From contig NZ_JADPZX010000001.1 in NCBI RefSeq assembly GCF_015712165.1, positions 2,790,001 through 2,854,000 on the forward strand: DNA of 64,000 nt. Direction: 5' to 3'. Source of the stretch: Streptomyces spinoverrucosus (GTDB taxonomy: Bacteria > Actinomycetota > Actinomycetes > Streptomycetales > Streptomycetaceae). Below are positions 17,310 through 25,900 of this stretch, piece by piece; within the stretch, counting starts at the first letter, position 1; every line of letters begins with the position of its first letter. The notes under the pieces were generated by a model. It had not been told where the DNA came from. It did not search any database and worked only from the letters and a program-made list of their open reading frames with translations. Both the position numbers and the translations under genes were made by a program.

Positions 17310-19523
17310 TCAGTCCCCGTCTTCATCTCCACCGGGCTCTTGGCCTGCGCAGATGGCCAGAACATCGGCTCCGTAGCGGTTGAGCTTGCGCATCCCGACG
17401 CCAGGGATGCGTGCCAGTTCGCCCTCGTCGTCGGGGGCGGTCTCGGCGATCGCCATGAGGGTCTTGTCGGTGAAGACACAGAAGGCGGGCTGACCGCTGC
17501 GCCGGGCCTGGACCGCACGCCAGTCCCGCAACCGCTCGTACAGCCCCTCGTCCATGTCGGAGGGACAGTCCTCACAGCGCATCAGCTTCATCTCACCGGC
17601 GTCGGTGAGCGTGCGTCCGCAGACTCGGCAGCGGGCGGGGGCGCGCTGCGTCCTTCTCGGCTCGGCCGCACCGCGTGTGCCGTTCGCTCCGCTGGAGTAG
17701 TGGCCGCGCTCGATGCCGCCCGCTGCCCCCGCGCCGGCGCGGCCCGCGGCTGCGGCGGAGCCGGGGCGTAGTCCGTCGAGGAAGCGGCTGGGGCGGCGGC
17801 TCGGGCGACCGCCGGGTGAGCGGGCGAGTGCCCAGGAGACGTGAAGGTGCGAGCGGGCGCGGGTGACGCCGACGTAGAGGAGGCGGCGTTCCTCCTCGAT
17901 CTGTTCGTCGGTCTTCGCGTAGGTGATCGGCATCATGCCCTCGGCGACACCGACCAGGAAGGCGACGTCCCATTCCAGGCCCTTGGCCGAATGCAGGGAG
18001 GCGAGGGTGACGCCCTGCACGGTCGGGGCGTGCTGGGCGCCCGCGCGTTCGTCGAGTTCCGCGACGAGGTCGGCGAGGGTGGCGCCGGGCCGTGCGGCGG
18101 CGAAGTCCTGCGCGAGGTTGACGAGCGCGGCCAGGGACTCCCAGCGTTCTCTGACCGCGCCGGAGCCGGCCGGGGGCGTTGTCGTCCAGCCCTCCCCGGA
18201 CAGCACGGCCCGGACCTGGGAGGGCAGGTCGACGGCCTCGTCGAGGAGGGAGTCGTTGCCGCCGAAGCGGGCCGCGCCGCGCAGGGCGATGCCCGCCTTG
18301 CGCACCTCGGGCCGGTCGAAGAACCGCTCGGCGCCGCGCAGCTGGTAGGGGATCCCGGCGTCGGCGAGCGCCTGCTCGTAGGTCTCGGACTGGCCGTTGG
18401 TACGGAACAGGACGGCGATCTCGCTGGCCGGGACTCCGGAATCGAGGAGCTCGCGGATGCGGCGGGCGGCGCCCTCGGCCTCGGCGGGTTCGTCGGCGTA
18501 CTCGGTGTAGACGGGCTCGGGGCCTGCGGGGCGTTGGGAGACCAGTTCCAGCCGATGGTCGGCGGCGCGGCCGCGGGCCTGGGCGAGCAGTCCGTTGGCG
18601 AGGTGGACGACCTGGGGCGTTGAGCGGTAGTCGCGGACCAGCTTGACGACGGTGGCGCCGGGGTGGCGGGTGCGGAAGTCGAGGAGATAGTCGGGGGTTG
18701 CTCCTGTGAACGAGTAGATCGTCTGGCTGGCGTCGCCCACCACGCACAGGTTGTCCCGCTCGCCGAGCCACAGTTCCAGCAGGCGCTGCTGGAGGGGGCT
18801 GACGTCCTGGTACTCGTCGACCACGAAGTGCTGGTACTGGGCACGCACCTGGTCGGTGATGTCGTGCCGGTCCTGGAGGATGGCGACGGTCAGCAGCAGG
18901 ACGTCCTCGAAGTCGATGACCGCCCGGTCCCGCTTGAGGTCCTCGTAGGCGGCGTAGATCTGGGCGATCTCGGCGGGGTCGCGAGGGGCGTCCCGGCCGG
19001 CCTTCGCGGCTGCGAGCGCATAGTCGGACGGGACGGTCTGGGTGACCTTGGACCACTCGATCTCGCCGGTGACGTCCCGCAGCTCGCCGCGGTCGAGGCG
19101 GATACGGCAGGCGGCGGCCGCGTCGGCGACGAGCTGGACCTTGCGGTCGACCAGCCGGGGCATCGAACCACCGACGGCTTTCGGCCAGAAGTACTGGAGC
19201 TGGCGCAGGGCCGCCGAGTGGAACGTACGGGCCTGGACCCCGGCGGCGCCGAGCTGGCGGAGGCGGCCGCGCATCTCGCCGGCGGCCCGGTTGGTGAAGG
19301 TGACGGCGAGCACGCTGGAGGGCGGCAGGATCCCGGCGCGCACCCCGTAGGCGATCCGGTGGGTGATCGCCCGGGTCTTGCCGGTGCCGGCGCCCGCCAG
19401 CACGCACACCGGTCCGTGCAGCGCTGTGGCGACCTCGCGCTGCTCGGGGTCGAGCCCTTCGAGCACCGCGTCGGCCGAGTCCGGTACCTGCGGGAAGAGG
19501 GTGGAGTGCGTTGCTGCTGTCAC
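17310..19523 (-). CDS. uvrD2: ATP-dependent DNA helicase UvrD2
   Basis: This is a 737-residue SF1 3'-5' helicase. The Walker A is LAGAGTGKTRAITHR near residue 43, and motif II is VDEYQDVSPLQQ. Motif III/IV regions (GDASQTIYSFTGATPDYL) and the C-terminal motif VGVTRARSHLHVSWA are intact. After the helicase core comes a tetracysteine linker (CRVCGRTL...MRCEDC) and a C-terminal HRDC domain (RRSGQPAFCVFTDKTL ... IPGVGMRKLNRYG), the layout of mycobacterial UvrD2. Start is GTG at 19523. It is divergent from mycoredoxin. In actinobacteria UvrD2 acts in DNA repair and is essential in mycobacteria through its ATPase. Confidence 0.95.
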   Translation of the reverse strand: MTAATHSTLFPQVPDSADAVLEGLDPEQREVATALHGPVCVLAGAGTGKTRAITHRIAYGVRAGILPPSSVLAVTFTNRAAGEMRGRLRQLGAAGVQARTFHSAALRQLQYFWPKAVGGSMPRLVDRKVQLVADAAAACRIRLDRGELRDVTGEIEWSKVTQTVPSDYALAAAKAGRDAPRDPAEIAQIYAAYEDLKRDRAVIDFEDVLLLTVAILQDRHDITDQVRAQYQHFVVDEYQDVSPLQQRLLELWLGERDNLCVVGDASQTIYSFTGATPDYLLDFRTRHPGATVVKLVRDYRSTPQVVHLANGLLAQARGRAADHRLELVSQRPAGPEPVYTEYADEPAEAEGAARRIRELLDSGVPASEIAVLFRTNGQSETYEQALADAGIPYQLRGAERFFDRPEVRKAGIALRGAARFGGNDSLLDEAVDLPSQVRAVLSGEGWTTTPPAGSGAVRERWESLAALVNLAQDFAAARPGATLADLVAELDERAGAQHAPTVQGVTLASLHSAKGLEWDVAFLVGVAEGMMPITYAKTDEQIEEERRLLYVGVTRARSHLHVSWALARSPGGRPSRRPSRFLDGLRPGSAAAAGRAGAGAAGGIERGHYSSGANGTRGAAEPRRTQRAPARCRVCGRTLTDAGEMKLMRCEDCPSDMDEGLYERLRDWRAVQARRSGQPAFCVFTDKTLMAIAETAPDDEGELARIPGVGMRKLNRYGADVLAICAGQEPGGDEDGD

Positions 19524-19562
19524 ACGGCCATGCTGCCAGGTCGCCGGAGACGGGTGAGCCGG

Positions 19563-19572
19563 TTATCCACAG
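19563..19572 (+). promoter_or_regulatory. DnaA-box-like motif, copy 2
   Basis: TTATCCACAG within GGTTATCCACAGGCGGGG lies in the divergent uvrD2/mycoredoxin region, 40 nt upstream of the uvrD2 start. It shares a 16-mer (GTTATCCACAGGCGGG) with the minus strand of 12862-12878. Confidence 0.5.
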
Positions 19573-19598
19573 GCGGGGCCCTGCAGTCGTACTAATAC

Positions 19599-19690
19599 GG
19601 CAGGGGTCATGTCTCAATGCGGCAGGGATCACGGCCTCGGGCGCAGGAGTCACGGCAGCGCAGCCGGCAGGAGTCACGGCAGCGCATCAC
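19599..19690 (+). repeat. Four ~23-24-bp direct repeats upstream of mycoredoxin
   Basis: Two perfect 20-bp copies of GCAGGAGTCACGGCAGCGCA lie at 19643-19662 and 19667-19686. Two degenerate copies precede them (GGCAGGGATCACGGCCTC near 19621; GGCAGGGGTCATGTCTCA near 19599). The period is about 24 bp. They lie upstream of the sigma-R-like site and could be regulator sites or a slippage product. Confidence 0.6.
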
Positions 19691-19705
19691 CGTATACCCC
19701 CCTCG

Positions 19706-19731
19706 GGAATGGCGCGGACATCCCGTATGTT
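19706..19731 (+). promoter_or_regulatory. Sigma-R-like promoter of mycoredoxin
   Basis: GGAAT (19706-19710, preceded by G), an 18-nt spacer, then GTT (19729-19731) fits the SigR consensus GGAAT-N18/19-GTT. The predicted start lies about 7 nt downstream, giving a ~40-nt leader to ATG 19778. Mycoredoxin is a logical member of the disulfide-stress regulon. Confidence 0.7.
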
Positions 19732-19777
19732 CCCTCACTGCGACCACTTCCCGACCCGCCGAAGGAGCGCGAGACAC

Positions 19778-20035
19778 ATGCCGGGCACTGTGACGATGTA
19801 CAGCACCACGTGGTGCGGCTACTGCCGCCGGCTGAAGAGCCAGCTGGACCGCGAGGGCATCGCGTACAACGAGATCAACATCGAGCAGGACCCGGACTCC
19901 GCCGCGTTCGTGGAGAAGGCGAACGGCGGGAACCAGACGGTGCCGACCGTTCGTATCGTGCCCGTCGCCGGTGGCAACGAGGTCGTCATGACCAACCCGA
20001 GCCTGGCCCAGGTGAAGCAGGCCCTGAGCGCCTGA
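19778..20035 (+). CDS. mrx1: Mycoredoxin (glutaredoxin-like, Mrx1 type)
   Basis: This 85-residue thioredoxin-fold protein has the active site TTWCGYCRRLK (C13, C16), the CGYC signature of mycoredoxin-1. The cis-proline loop is QTVPTVRI. Mycoredoxins reduce mixed disulfides with mycothiol, the low-molecular-weight thiol of actinobacteria, in the cytosol. Start ATG 19778 has GAAGGAG 10 nt upstream; a longer in-frame ORF lacks support. It is divergent from uvrD2, has a sigma-R-type promoter and is followed by a perfect 9-bp terminator. Confidence 0.93.
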   Translation: MPGTVTMYSTTWCGYCRRLKSQLDREGIAYNEINIEQDPDSAAFVEKANGGNQTVPTVRIVPVAGGNEVVMTNPSLAQVKQALSA

Positions 20036-20045
20036 TCCTGCCGAC

Positions 20046-20083
20046 GGCCCTCGCTGGAGTCTCCGGCGAGGGCCTCCTTCTTT
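20046..20083 (+). terminator. Rho-independent terminator of mycoredoxin
   Basis: GGCCCTCGC (20046-20054) pairs with GCGAGGGCC (20066-20074), followed by the T-rich TCCTTCTTT. It lies 10 nt after the stop codon, and is one of the few terminators in this window with a clear U-tract. Confidence 0.85.
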
Positions 20084-20095
20084 GCGGCAGGCCCG

Positions 20096-20326
20096 TCAGC
20101 AGTACGCCTGCTGATCGGTCACCGAGGACGCCACCCGCATGAAGACCCCGAACAGCCGGAAGAGCTGAGGGACGGGCCCGGTCACCTCGACCGTTCGCGA
20201 GTCCCGCAGCGTGACCCCGGGGACCGCTTCCAACTGGGCGGCCACCGTGGCCGACTGCCAGCGCACCGCCAGCCCTGCCGGGGACTCGTCACGGGGCGGC
20301 CGGGACTGGAAGGCAGCGCGGCGCAC
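20096..20326 (-). CDS. Short hypothetical protein, start uncertain
   Basis: This 76-codon ORF has G/C-rich third positions throughout, so it looks coding. The only usual start codon is GTG 20326 (VRRAAFQSRP). The reading frame stays open upstream to 20422, right up to the stop codon of nudC and in the same frame as nudC, with no ATG or GTG. The upstream stretch contains AIEEAAAEGVRR, which looks like a real helix. Either a rare start or a lost 5' part (frameshift, old fusion to nudC) explains this. The C-terminal part VTGPVPQLFRLFGVFMRVAS is amphipathic. No family is recognised. Confidence 0.5.
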   Translation of the reverse strand: MRRAAFQSRPPRDESPAGLAVRWQSATVAAQLEAVPGVTLRDSRTVEVTGPVPQLFRLFGVFMRVASSVTDQQAYC

Positions 20327-20422
20327 ACCCTCTGCGGCCGCCTCCTCGATGGCCTTGCGGCCTCGGCCGCGGGCCGCAGCCGGGCGCTGAAGCGGTCCCG
20401 GGCGTACCAGTCCGGTGACGCC

Positions 20423-21367
20423 CTACATCGCGCTGCGCGTCGGCAGGGGCTTGCCGTACCACAGTTCGATCAGCCGGGCGGCGATGGAGATGCCGTACGG
20501 GGGCATGACCTCGCCGGAGTCGAAGGCGGCGCGCAGTTCGTCGCGGGAGAACCAGCGGGCCTCGTGGATCTCGTCGCCGTCGACGTCGATCCGGGTGGAG
20601 GTGGCGCGGGCCATGAAGCCGAGCATGAGGCTGGACGGGAAGGGCCAGGGCTGGCTGGCGACGTACTCGACCTGGCCGACGGTGATGCCGGCCTCCTCGC
20701 GGACCTCGCGGCGTACCGACTGCTCGATGGACTCGCCGGGCTCGACGAAGCCGGCCAGCGTGGAGAAACGTCCCTCGGGCCAGTGGACTTGGCGGCCGAG
20801 CAGGATGCGGTCGTCCTCGTCGGTGACCGCCATGATCACGGCGGGGTCGGTGCGCGGATAGTGCTCGGCGCCGCAGGCGGGGCAGCGGCGAATGTGCCCG
20901 GCCGCCGCGATCACCGTGCGTTCCCCGCAGCGCGAGCAGAAACGGTGGGTGCGCTGCCAGTTCTCCAAGCCGACCGCGTGCACCATCAGGCCCGCGTCAC
21001 GCGGCGACAGCAGCAGGCCCGCCTCGCGCAGCCCCGCCGGGCGCGCGGACTGGTCCATACGGCCGGGCAGGGCGTCCTTCTGCAGCGCGAAGTAGCTGAC
21101 GCCGTCGTCGTCGATACCCAGGAAGTAGCGGTGCGCCTCGGTGAGCGGGGCCTCGAAGGACGGGCTCATGACGAGTTCGGTACGTCCGTCGGGCGTCTCG
21201 TCGATGAGGACCTGGCCGCCGGAGACCACGAAGCAGCGGGTCGTGGGGTGGCTCCACGCCGCCGCGAGCCAGGCCTCGTCGAGCCGGTGGTGCGCGGCGC
21301 GGTCGATGCCGCTGGGGGCGGTGAGCGAGATGGGTCGGTCGGCGGTGTGGTCGGTCCAGGTGGTCAC
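20423..21367 (-). CDS. nudC: NAD+ diphosphatase NudC (Nudix)
   Basis: NudC hydrolyses NAD(H) to NMN(H) and AMP and can remove NAD caps from RNA. The 314-residue protein has a zinc ribbon (FCSRCGERT ... RCPACGAEHYPR), an intact Nudix box (GFVEPGESIE ... REVREEAGI) and the NudC substrate motif SQPWPFPSS. GTG 21367 is chosen because GGAAG lies 5 nt upstream; a TTG at 21379 has poorer spacing. It corresponds to M. tuberculosis Rv3199c, likewise next to uvrD2 and mycoredoxin. The frame continues open beyond its TAG stop (see the ORF at 20096-20326). Confidence 0.94.
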   Translation of the reverse strand: MTTWTDHTADRPISLTAPSGIDRAAHHRLDEAWLAAAWSHPTTRCFVVSGGQVLIDETPDGRTELVMSPSFEAPLTEAHRYFLGIDDDGVSYFALQKDALPGRMDQSARPAGLREAGLLLSPRDAGLMVHAVGLENWQRTHRFCSRCGERTVIAAAGHIRRCPACGAEHYPRTDPAVIMAVTDEDDRILLGRQVHWPEGRFSTLAGFVEPGESIEQSVRREVREEAGITVGQVEYVASQPWPFPSSLMLGFMARATSTRIDVDGDEIHEARWFSRDELRAAFDSGEVMPPYGISIAARLIELWYGKPLPTRSAM

Positions 21368-21515
21368 GGGTGCTTCCAACTCCCCCGGTGGAACGGTTGA
21401 TTCGGCGGCGGTTCAGCAGGACGTACGGCAGGAGGCGACCGGGTCCGGCGGGGCTCCGTGGTGCGGGCAGCCCCTCCAGTGTGCCCCGCGCGGGGCACTC
21501 CCTCGGCCGGAGCGG

Positions 21516-22919
21516 TCAGGGTGCATGGCGCCAGTGCTCGGCGAGGTCGCCCCAGAGGTACGCGGTGGTCTCGGCGCCCTTGAGGAGCAGATCGAGCTCG
21601 ACCTTCTCGTTCGGGGCGTGCCAGCCGTCGGAGGGGACGGAGATGCCCAGGAAGAGGACCGGTGCCCCGAGGACTTCCTGGAGGTCGGCTGCCGGTCCGG
21701 AGCCGCCCTCGCGCGTGTAGCGGACCGGTTGGTCGAAGGCCCGGCTCATCGCGCGTACGACGGACTGGAGCGCGGGGTGGTCCAGGGGCGTCAGGCACGG
21801 GCGGGTGGCCGCGGAGAACGCGATCTCGTGCCGGATCCCGTCGGGCACCCGGTCGGCGGCCCAGGCGCGGACGACCTGCTCGATGTAATCGGGGTCCTGG
21901 CCGGCGACCAGGCGGAAGGACAGCTTCACCATCGCCGAGGACGGGATGATCGTCTTGCTGCCCGGCCCCTGGTAGCCGCCGCCGATGCCGTTGACCTCAG
22001 CGGTGGGGCGGGCCCAGACGCGCTCCAGGGTGGTGTATCCGGCCTCGCCCCGGGTGGCGTACGACTTGGCGGTGCGCAGCCACTGCCGCTCGTCGAAGGG
22101 CAGCTCCGCGAAGAGCGCGCGCTCGCGGTCGGTGAGGTCGACGACGCCGTCGTAGAAGCCGGGGATCGCCACGCGCGCGTGCTCGTCGTGCAGCGCGGCG
22201 ACGAGGCGGGCGGCGGCGGTCGCCGGGTTGGGTACGGCGCCGCCGAAGGAACCGGAGTGGATGTCCTGGTCGGGGCCGTACAGCCGGATCTCGCACTCGG
22301 CGAGGCCGCGCATGCCCGTGCACACCGTGGGCGTGTCCTCGGACCACATGCCGGTGTCGGAGACGATCACCGCGTCGGCGGCGAGCCGCCCGGCGTGCTC
22401 CTCGACGAGGGCCCGGAAGTACGGGGAACCGGACTCCTCCTCGCCCTCGATCAGCAGCTTCAGGCTCACGGCCGGGGTGGTGCGGCCGGTGGCGGCGAGG
22501 TGGGCGCGGACGCCGAGGGTGTGGAAGAACACCTGGCCCTTGTCGTCGGCCGCCCCGCGCGCGTGGAGGCGGTTCCCCCGGATGACGGGCTCGAAGGGGT
22601 CGCTGTCCCAGCCGTCCTCGCGTGCGGCGGGCTGCACGTCGTGGTGGCCGTAGACGAGGACCGTGGGCGCGTTCGGGTCGTCCGAGGGCCACTCGGCGTA
22701 GACGGCCGGGGCGCCCGCCGTCTGCCAGACCTCGGCGGTCGGGAAACCCGTCTCCTTGAGCCTGCTCGCGAGCCATTCGGCGCTGCGCCGCACGTCAGGG
22801 GCGTGATGGGGCTGAGCGGACACCGACGGGATGCGCAGCCACTCGGCGAGGTCGTCGAGGAAGGCGGCGCGATGCCGGTCGATGTACGTGCGGACGGCGC
22901 TGTCCGGGGTCTGGCTCAT
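21516..22919 (-). CDS. M20 family dipeptidase / metallopeptidase
   Basis: This 467-residue cytosolic dinuclear-zinc peptidase shows the family ligands in order: VYGHHDVQP (His), ARGAADDKGQ (bridging Asp), IEGEEESGSP (catalytic Glu and ligand Glu), VSDTGMW (Asp) and GWHAPNEKV (His). The dimerisation domain is inserted in the middle (DQDIHSGSFGGAVPN). Likely substrates are short peptides or acylated amino acids. Start ATG 22919 (MSQTPDS) lies 10 nt after the AdnB-like stop, so it is probably in the adnAB transcript. In M. tuberculosis this position holds a TrkA-like gene instead. Confidence 0.92.
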   Translation of the reverse strand: MSQTPDSAVRTYIDRHRAAFLDDLAEWLRIPSVSAQPHHAPDVRRSAEWLASRLKETGFPTAEVWQTAGAPAVYAEWPSDDPNAPTVLVYGHHDVQPAAREDGWDSDPFEPVIRGNRLHARGAADDKGQVFFHTLGVRAHLAATGRTTPAVSLKLLIEGEEESGSPYFRALVEEHAGRLAADAVIVSDTGMWSEDTPTVCTGMRGLAECEIRLYGPDQDIHSGSFGGAVPNPATAAARLVAALHDEHARVAIPGFYDGVVDLTDRERALFAELPFDERQWLRTAKSYATRGEAGYTTLERVWARPTAEVNGIGGGYQGPGSKTIIPSSAMVKLSFRLVAGQDPDYIEQVVRAWAADRVPDGIRHEIAFSAATRPCLTPLDHPALQSVVRAMSRAFDQPVRYTREGGSGPAADLQEVLGAPVLFLGISVPSDGWHAPNEKVELDLLLKGAETTAYLWGDLAEHWRHAP

Positions 22920-22929
22920 GCGCACGAGC

Positions 22930-25900
22930 CTATCGGCCCGCACTGACACCCCGTTCGTGCGGTTCGTCACCGTACGGCTCCTCCAGCAGCAGCCGTTCCA
23001 GCGCGGCCCGGTCCGGCAGGTCGTCCGGCCGTACGACCTCGCCCGTGCGCACGTACACGAACGCGGCCGTGACCGACTCCGGGGGAACGCCCTGCTGCTC
23101 GGCCCAGGCGATCCGGTACACGGCGAGCTGGAGGGCGTCGGCGGTCCGGCCGCGCCCGGTCTTCCAGTCGACGATCTCGTACGTCGTCCCCTCGCCGTCC
23201 CGTTCCCGGTAGACGGCGTCGATACGGCCCCGTACGACGCGGCCGGCGATGGCCAGCTGGAAGGGCGCCTCCACGCGGTAGGGCGTCCGGTGGGCGTACT
23301 CGGTGCGCTCGAAGGCCTCCTTCAGAGCCTCAAGATCACGTTCGTCGGCGATCTCGGCCTCGCCGCCCGGCAGCTCCTCCGGCTCCAGCATGGGCAGCGT
23401 CAGCTCCTCGAAGCGGGCCTCGACCCACGCGTGGAAGCGCGTGCCCCGGCGGGCCGCGGGCTGCGGCGGGCGCGGCATGGGGCGGGCCAGCTCCTGAGCG
23501 AAGCCGTCCGGGTCGGCGGCCAGGCGCAGCAGCTGGGACGCGGTCAGGGACGCCGGCAGCGCGACGTCCGTGACGGACTCACGCGCGCGGAGCAGCTCGC
23601 CGGTGAGCGCGTCGAGGTCGCGGTCCCAGGAGGTGATGGTGCGGGCCTCCTCGGGGGTGAGGGGGTCCGGCTCGGGCAGTGCGGGGTGGGGGCGGGTCCC
23701 CGGCGTTGCGTCGGCGTCCGGGGGCGTCGCCTGATGCGGGACGGTCGGTCGGGGCGCGCCCGCGGACCCACGAGGGTCCGTGTCCGGGGGTCGGTGTGTG
23801 TCCCAGGAGTCCCAGTCGGCCGGGATCCCCTCCTCGTACGCGTCCTCCTCATAGGGGATCTCGTCGTCCGGCGGTGCGGGCCAGTCCGGGTCGTCGTACG
23901 TGTCGGGGTCGTGTACGGCGGCGGGGTGGCCGGTGTCGGGGTCGTGTACGGCGGCGGGGTGGCCGGTGTCGGGGTCGTGTACGGCGGCGGGGTGGCCGGT
24001 GTCGTGGGTGGAGAGGGCGTCGAGGTGGGCGAGGACCGTCTCCGCCGCCGCGCGGCGCAGGGCCAGGGCGTCGGTGTCCAGGGGCAGCGGCCAGAGCTGG
24101 TCGGCGGTCGCCCGGTGAAGGGCGGGGTTCTCGTCGTCCTCGGCGGGTTCGTCCGCCCACGCCTCGATCTCGCCGTGACCGGCGGCGCAGTGTTCGTAGA
24201 GGGCCAGCAGGAAGTCGGAGGGGCCGCGGGGCTTCTTCTGGGTGGGGCCCCACCAGTGGCCGGACCCGAGGAGGAGGGAGCGGGGGCGGGTGAAGGTGAC
24301 GTAGCCGAGGCGGAGTTCCTCGGTGTGCTGGTGGTTCTTCATGGCCTCGTGGAAGGCCTTCATGCCGCGCGCGTCCCACGTCTGGATGTCGGGCAGTGTG
24401 TCGGCGTCGCCGCGCAGTTCGTGCGGGAGCACCTTGGCCTGGGCGGTCCACTTCTCGCGGCCCTGGCCGCTGGGGAACGTCCCGGTGACGAGGCCGGGGA
24501 CGGCGACGACGTCCCACTCCAGCCCCTTGGACTTGTGCGCGGTGAGCACCTTGACCGTGTTCTCGCCGCCCGGCAGGGCGTTGTCGAGGCCCTTCTCGTA
24601 CTGGGCGGCGGTGCGCAGGAAGCCCAGGAAGGCGAGCAGACTGGCCTCGCTCTCGTTGGCGGCGAAGGAGGCGGCGATGTCCAGGAAGTTGGACAGGGTC
24701 TCGCGGCGGCGGGCGGCCAGGGCGTGCGGGGACGCCGACAGCTCGACCTCCAGGCCGGTGACGGCGAGGACGCGGTGCAGAACGTCCATGAGCGGATCGG
24801 ACAGGGAGCGGCGCAGGTCGCGCAGTTCGGCGGCGAGCCGAGCGAACCGCACGCGCGCGTCCGGCGAGAACGGCAGCCCGTCGTCGTCCCCGCCGCCCTC
24901 CAGCGGGGTCTCCAGGAACGTGTCCAGGGCGTCGGCGAGCGAGATCACCTCGGCCGGGTCGACGCCCTCGACCGCCTCGGCCAGCCTGCGGTCGGGGTCG
25001 CCGTCGGCGTCCACGCGCGCGTGCGACACGAGCAGCCGGGCGCGCCGGCCCAGCAGGGCGAGGTCACGTGGGCCGATGCGCCAGCGCGGGCCGGTCAGCA
25101 GGCGGACCAGTGAGGCGTTGGCGCCGGGGTCCTGGAGCACCTCGCAGACGGCGACCAGGTCGGCCACCTCGGGCAGGTGCAGCAGCCCGGAGAGGCCGAC
25201 GACCTCCACGGGGATGTCGCGGGCGACGAGGGCGCCCTGGATCTCGGCGAAGTCGGTCGCCGTACGGCACAGGACGGCGATCTCGCCGGGCTCCTTGCCG
25301 GTGTGGACGAGATGGGCGATGGAGTCGGCGATCCAGTCGATCTCCTCGGCGTGGGTGGGCAGCAGGGCGCAGCGGACCACGCCGTCGCGTTCAGCGCCGG
25401 GGGCCGGGGTGAGGGCCTCCACGCCCGCGTGCATGGCGCGCAGCGGCTCGGCGAGGCCGTTGGCGAGGTCGAGAAGGCGACCGCCGCTGCGGCGGTTCTG
25501 GCTCAGCGCCTGACGCTCGGCCCTGGTGCCGTCGGGGTGGGAGAAGTGCTCGGGGAAGTCGTCGAGGTTGGCGACGGAGGCGCCACGCCAGCCATAGATG
25601 GCCTGGCAGGGGTCGCCGACGGCGGTCACCGGGTGGCCGGTGCCGCCTCCGAACAGGCCTGCCAGGAGGACACGTTGGGCGACCGACGTGTCCTGGTACT
25701 CGTCGAGGAGGACCACGCGGAACTCGTCGCGCAGGATCCGGCCCACATCGGGGAGTTGAGCGAGCCGTGCGGCGAGGGCGATCTGGTCGCCGAAGTCGAG
25801 CAGGTCCCGCTCACGCTTGGCGGACCGGTAACGCAGGACCAGTTCGGCGAGCTCCCGGCGGGCGGCGGCGGTGTCAGGGACCTTGCGCAGGTCGGCGTTG

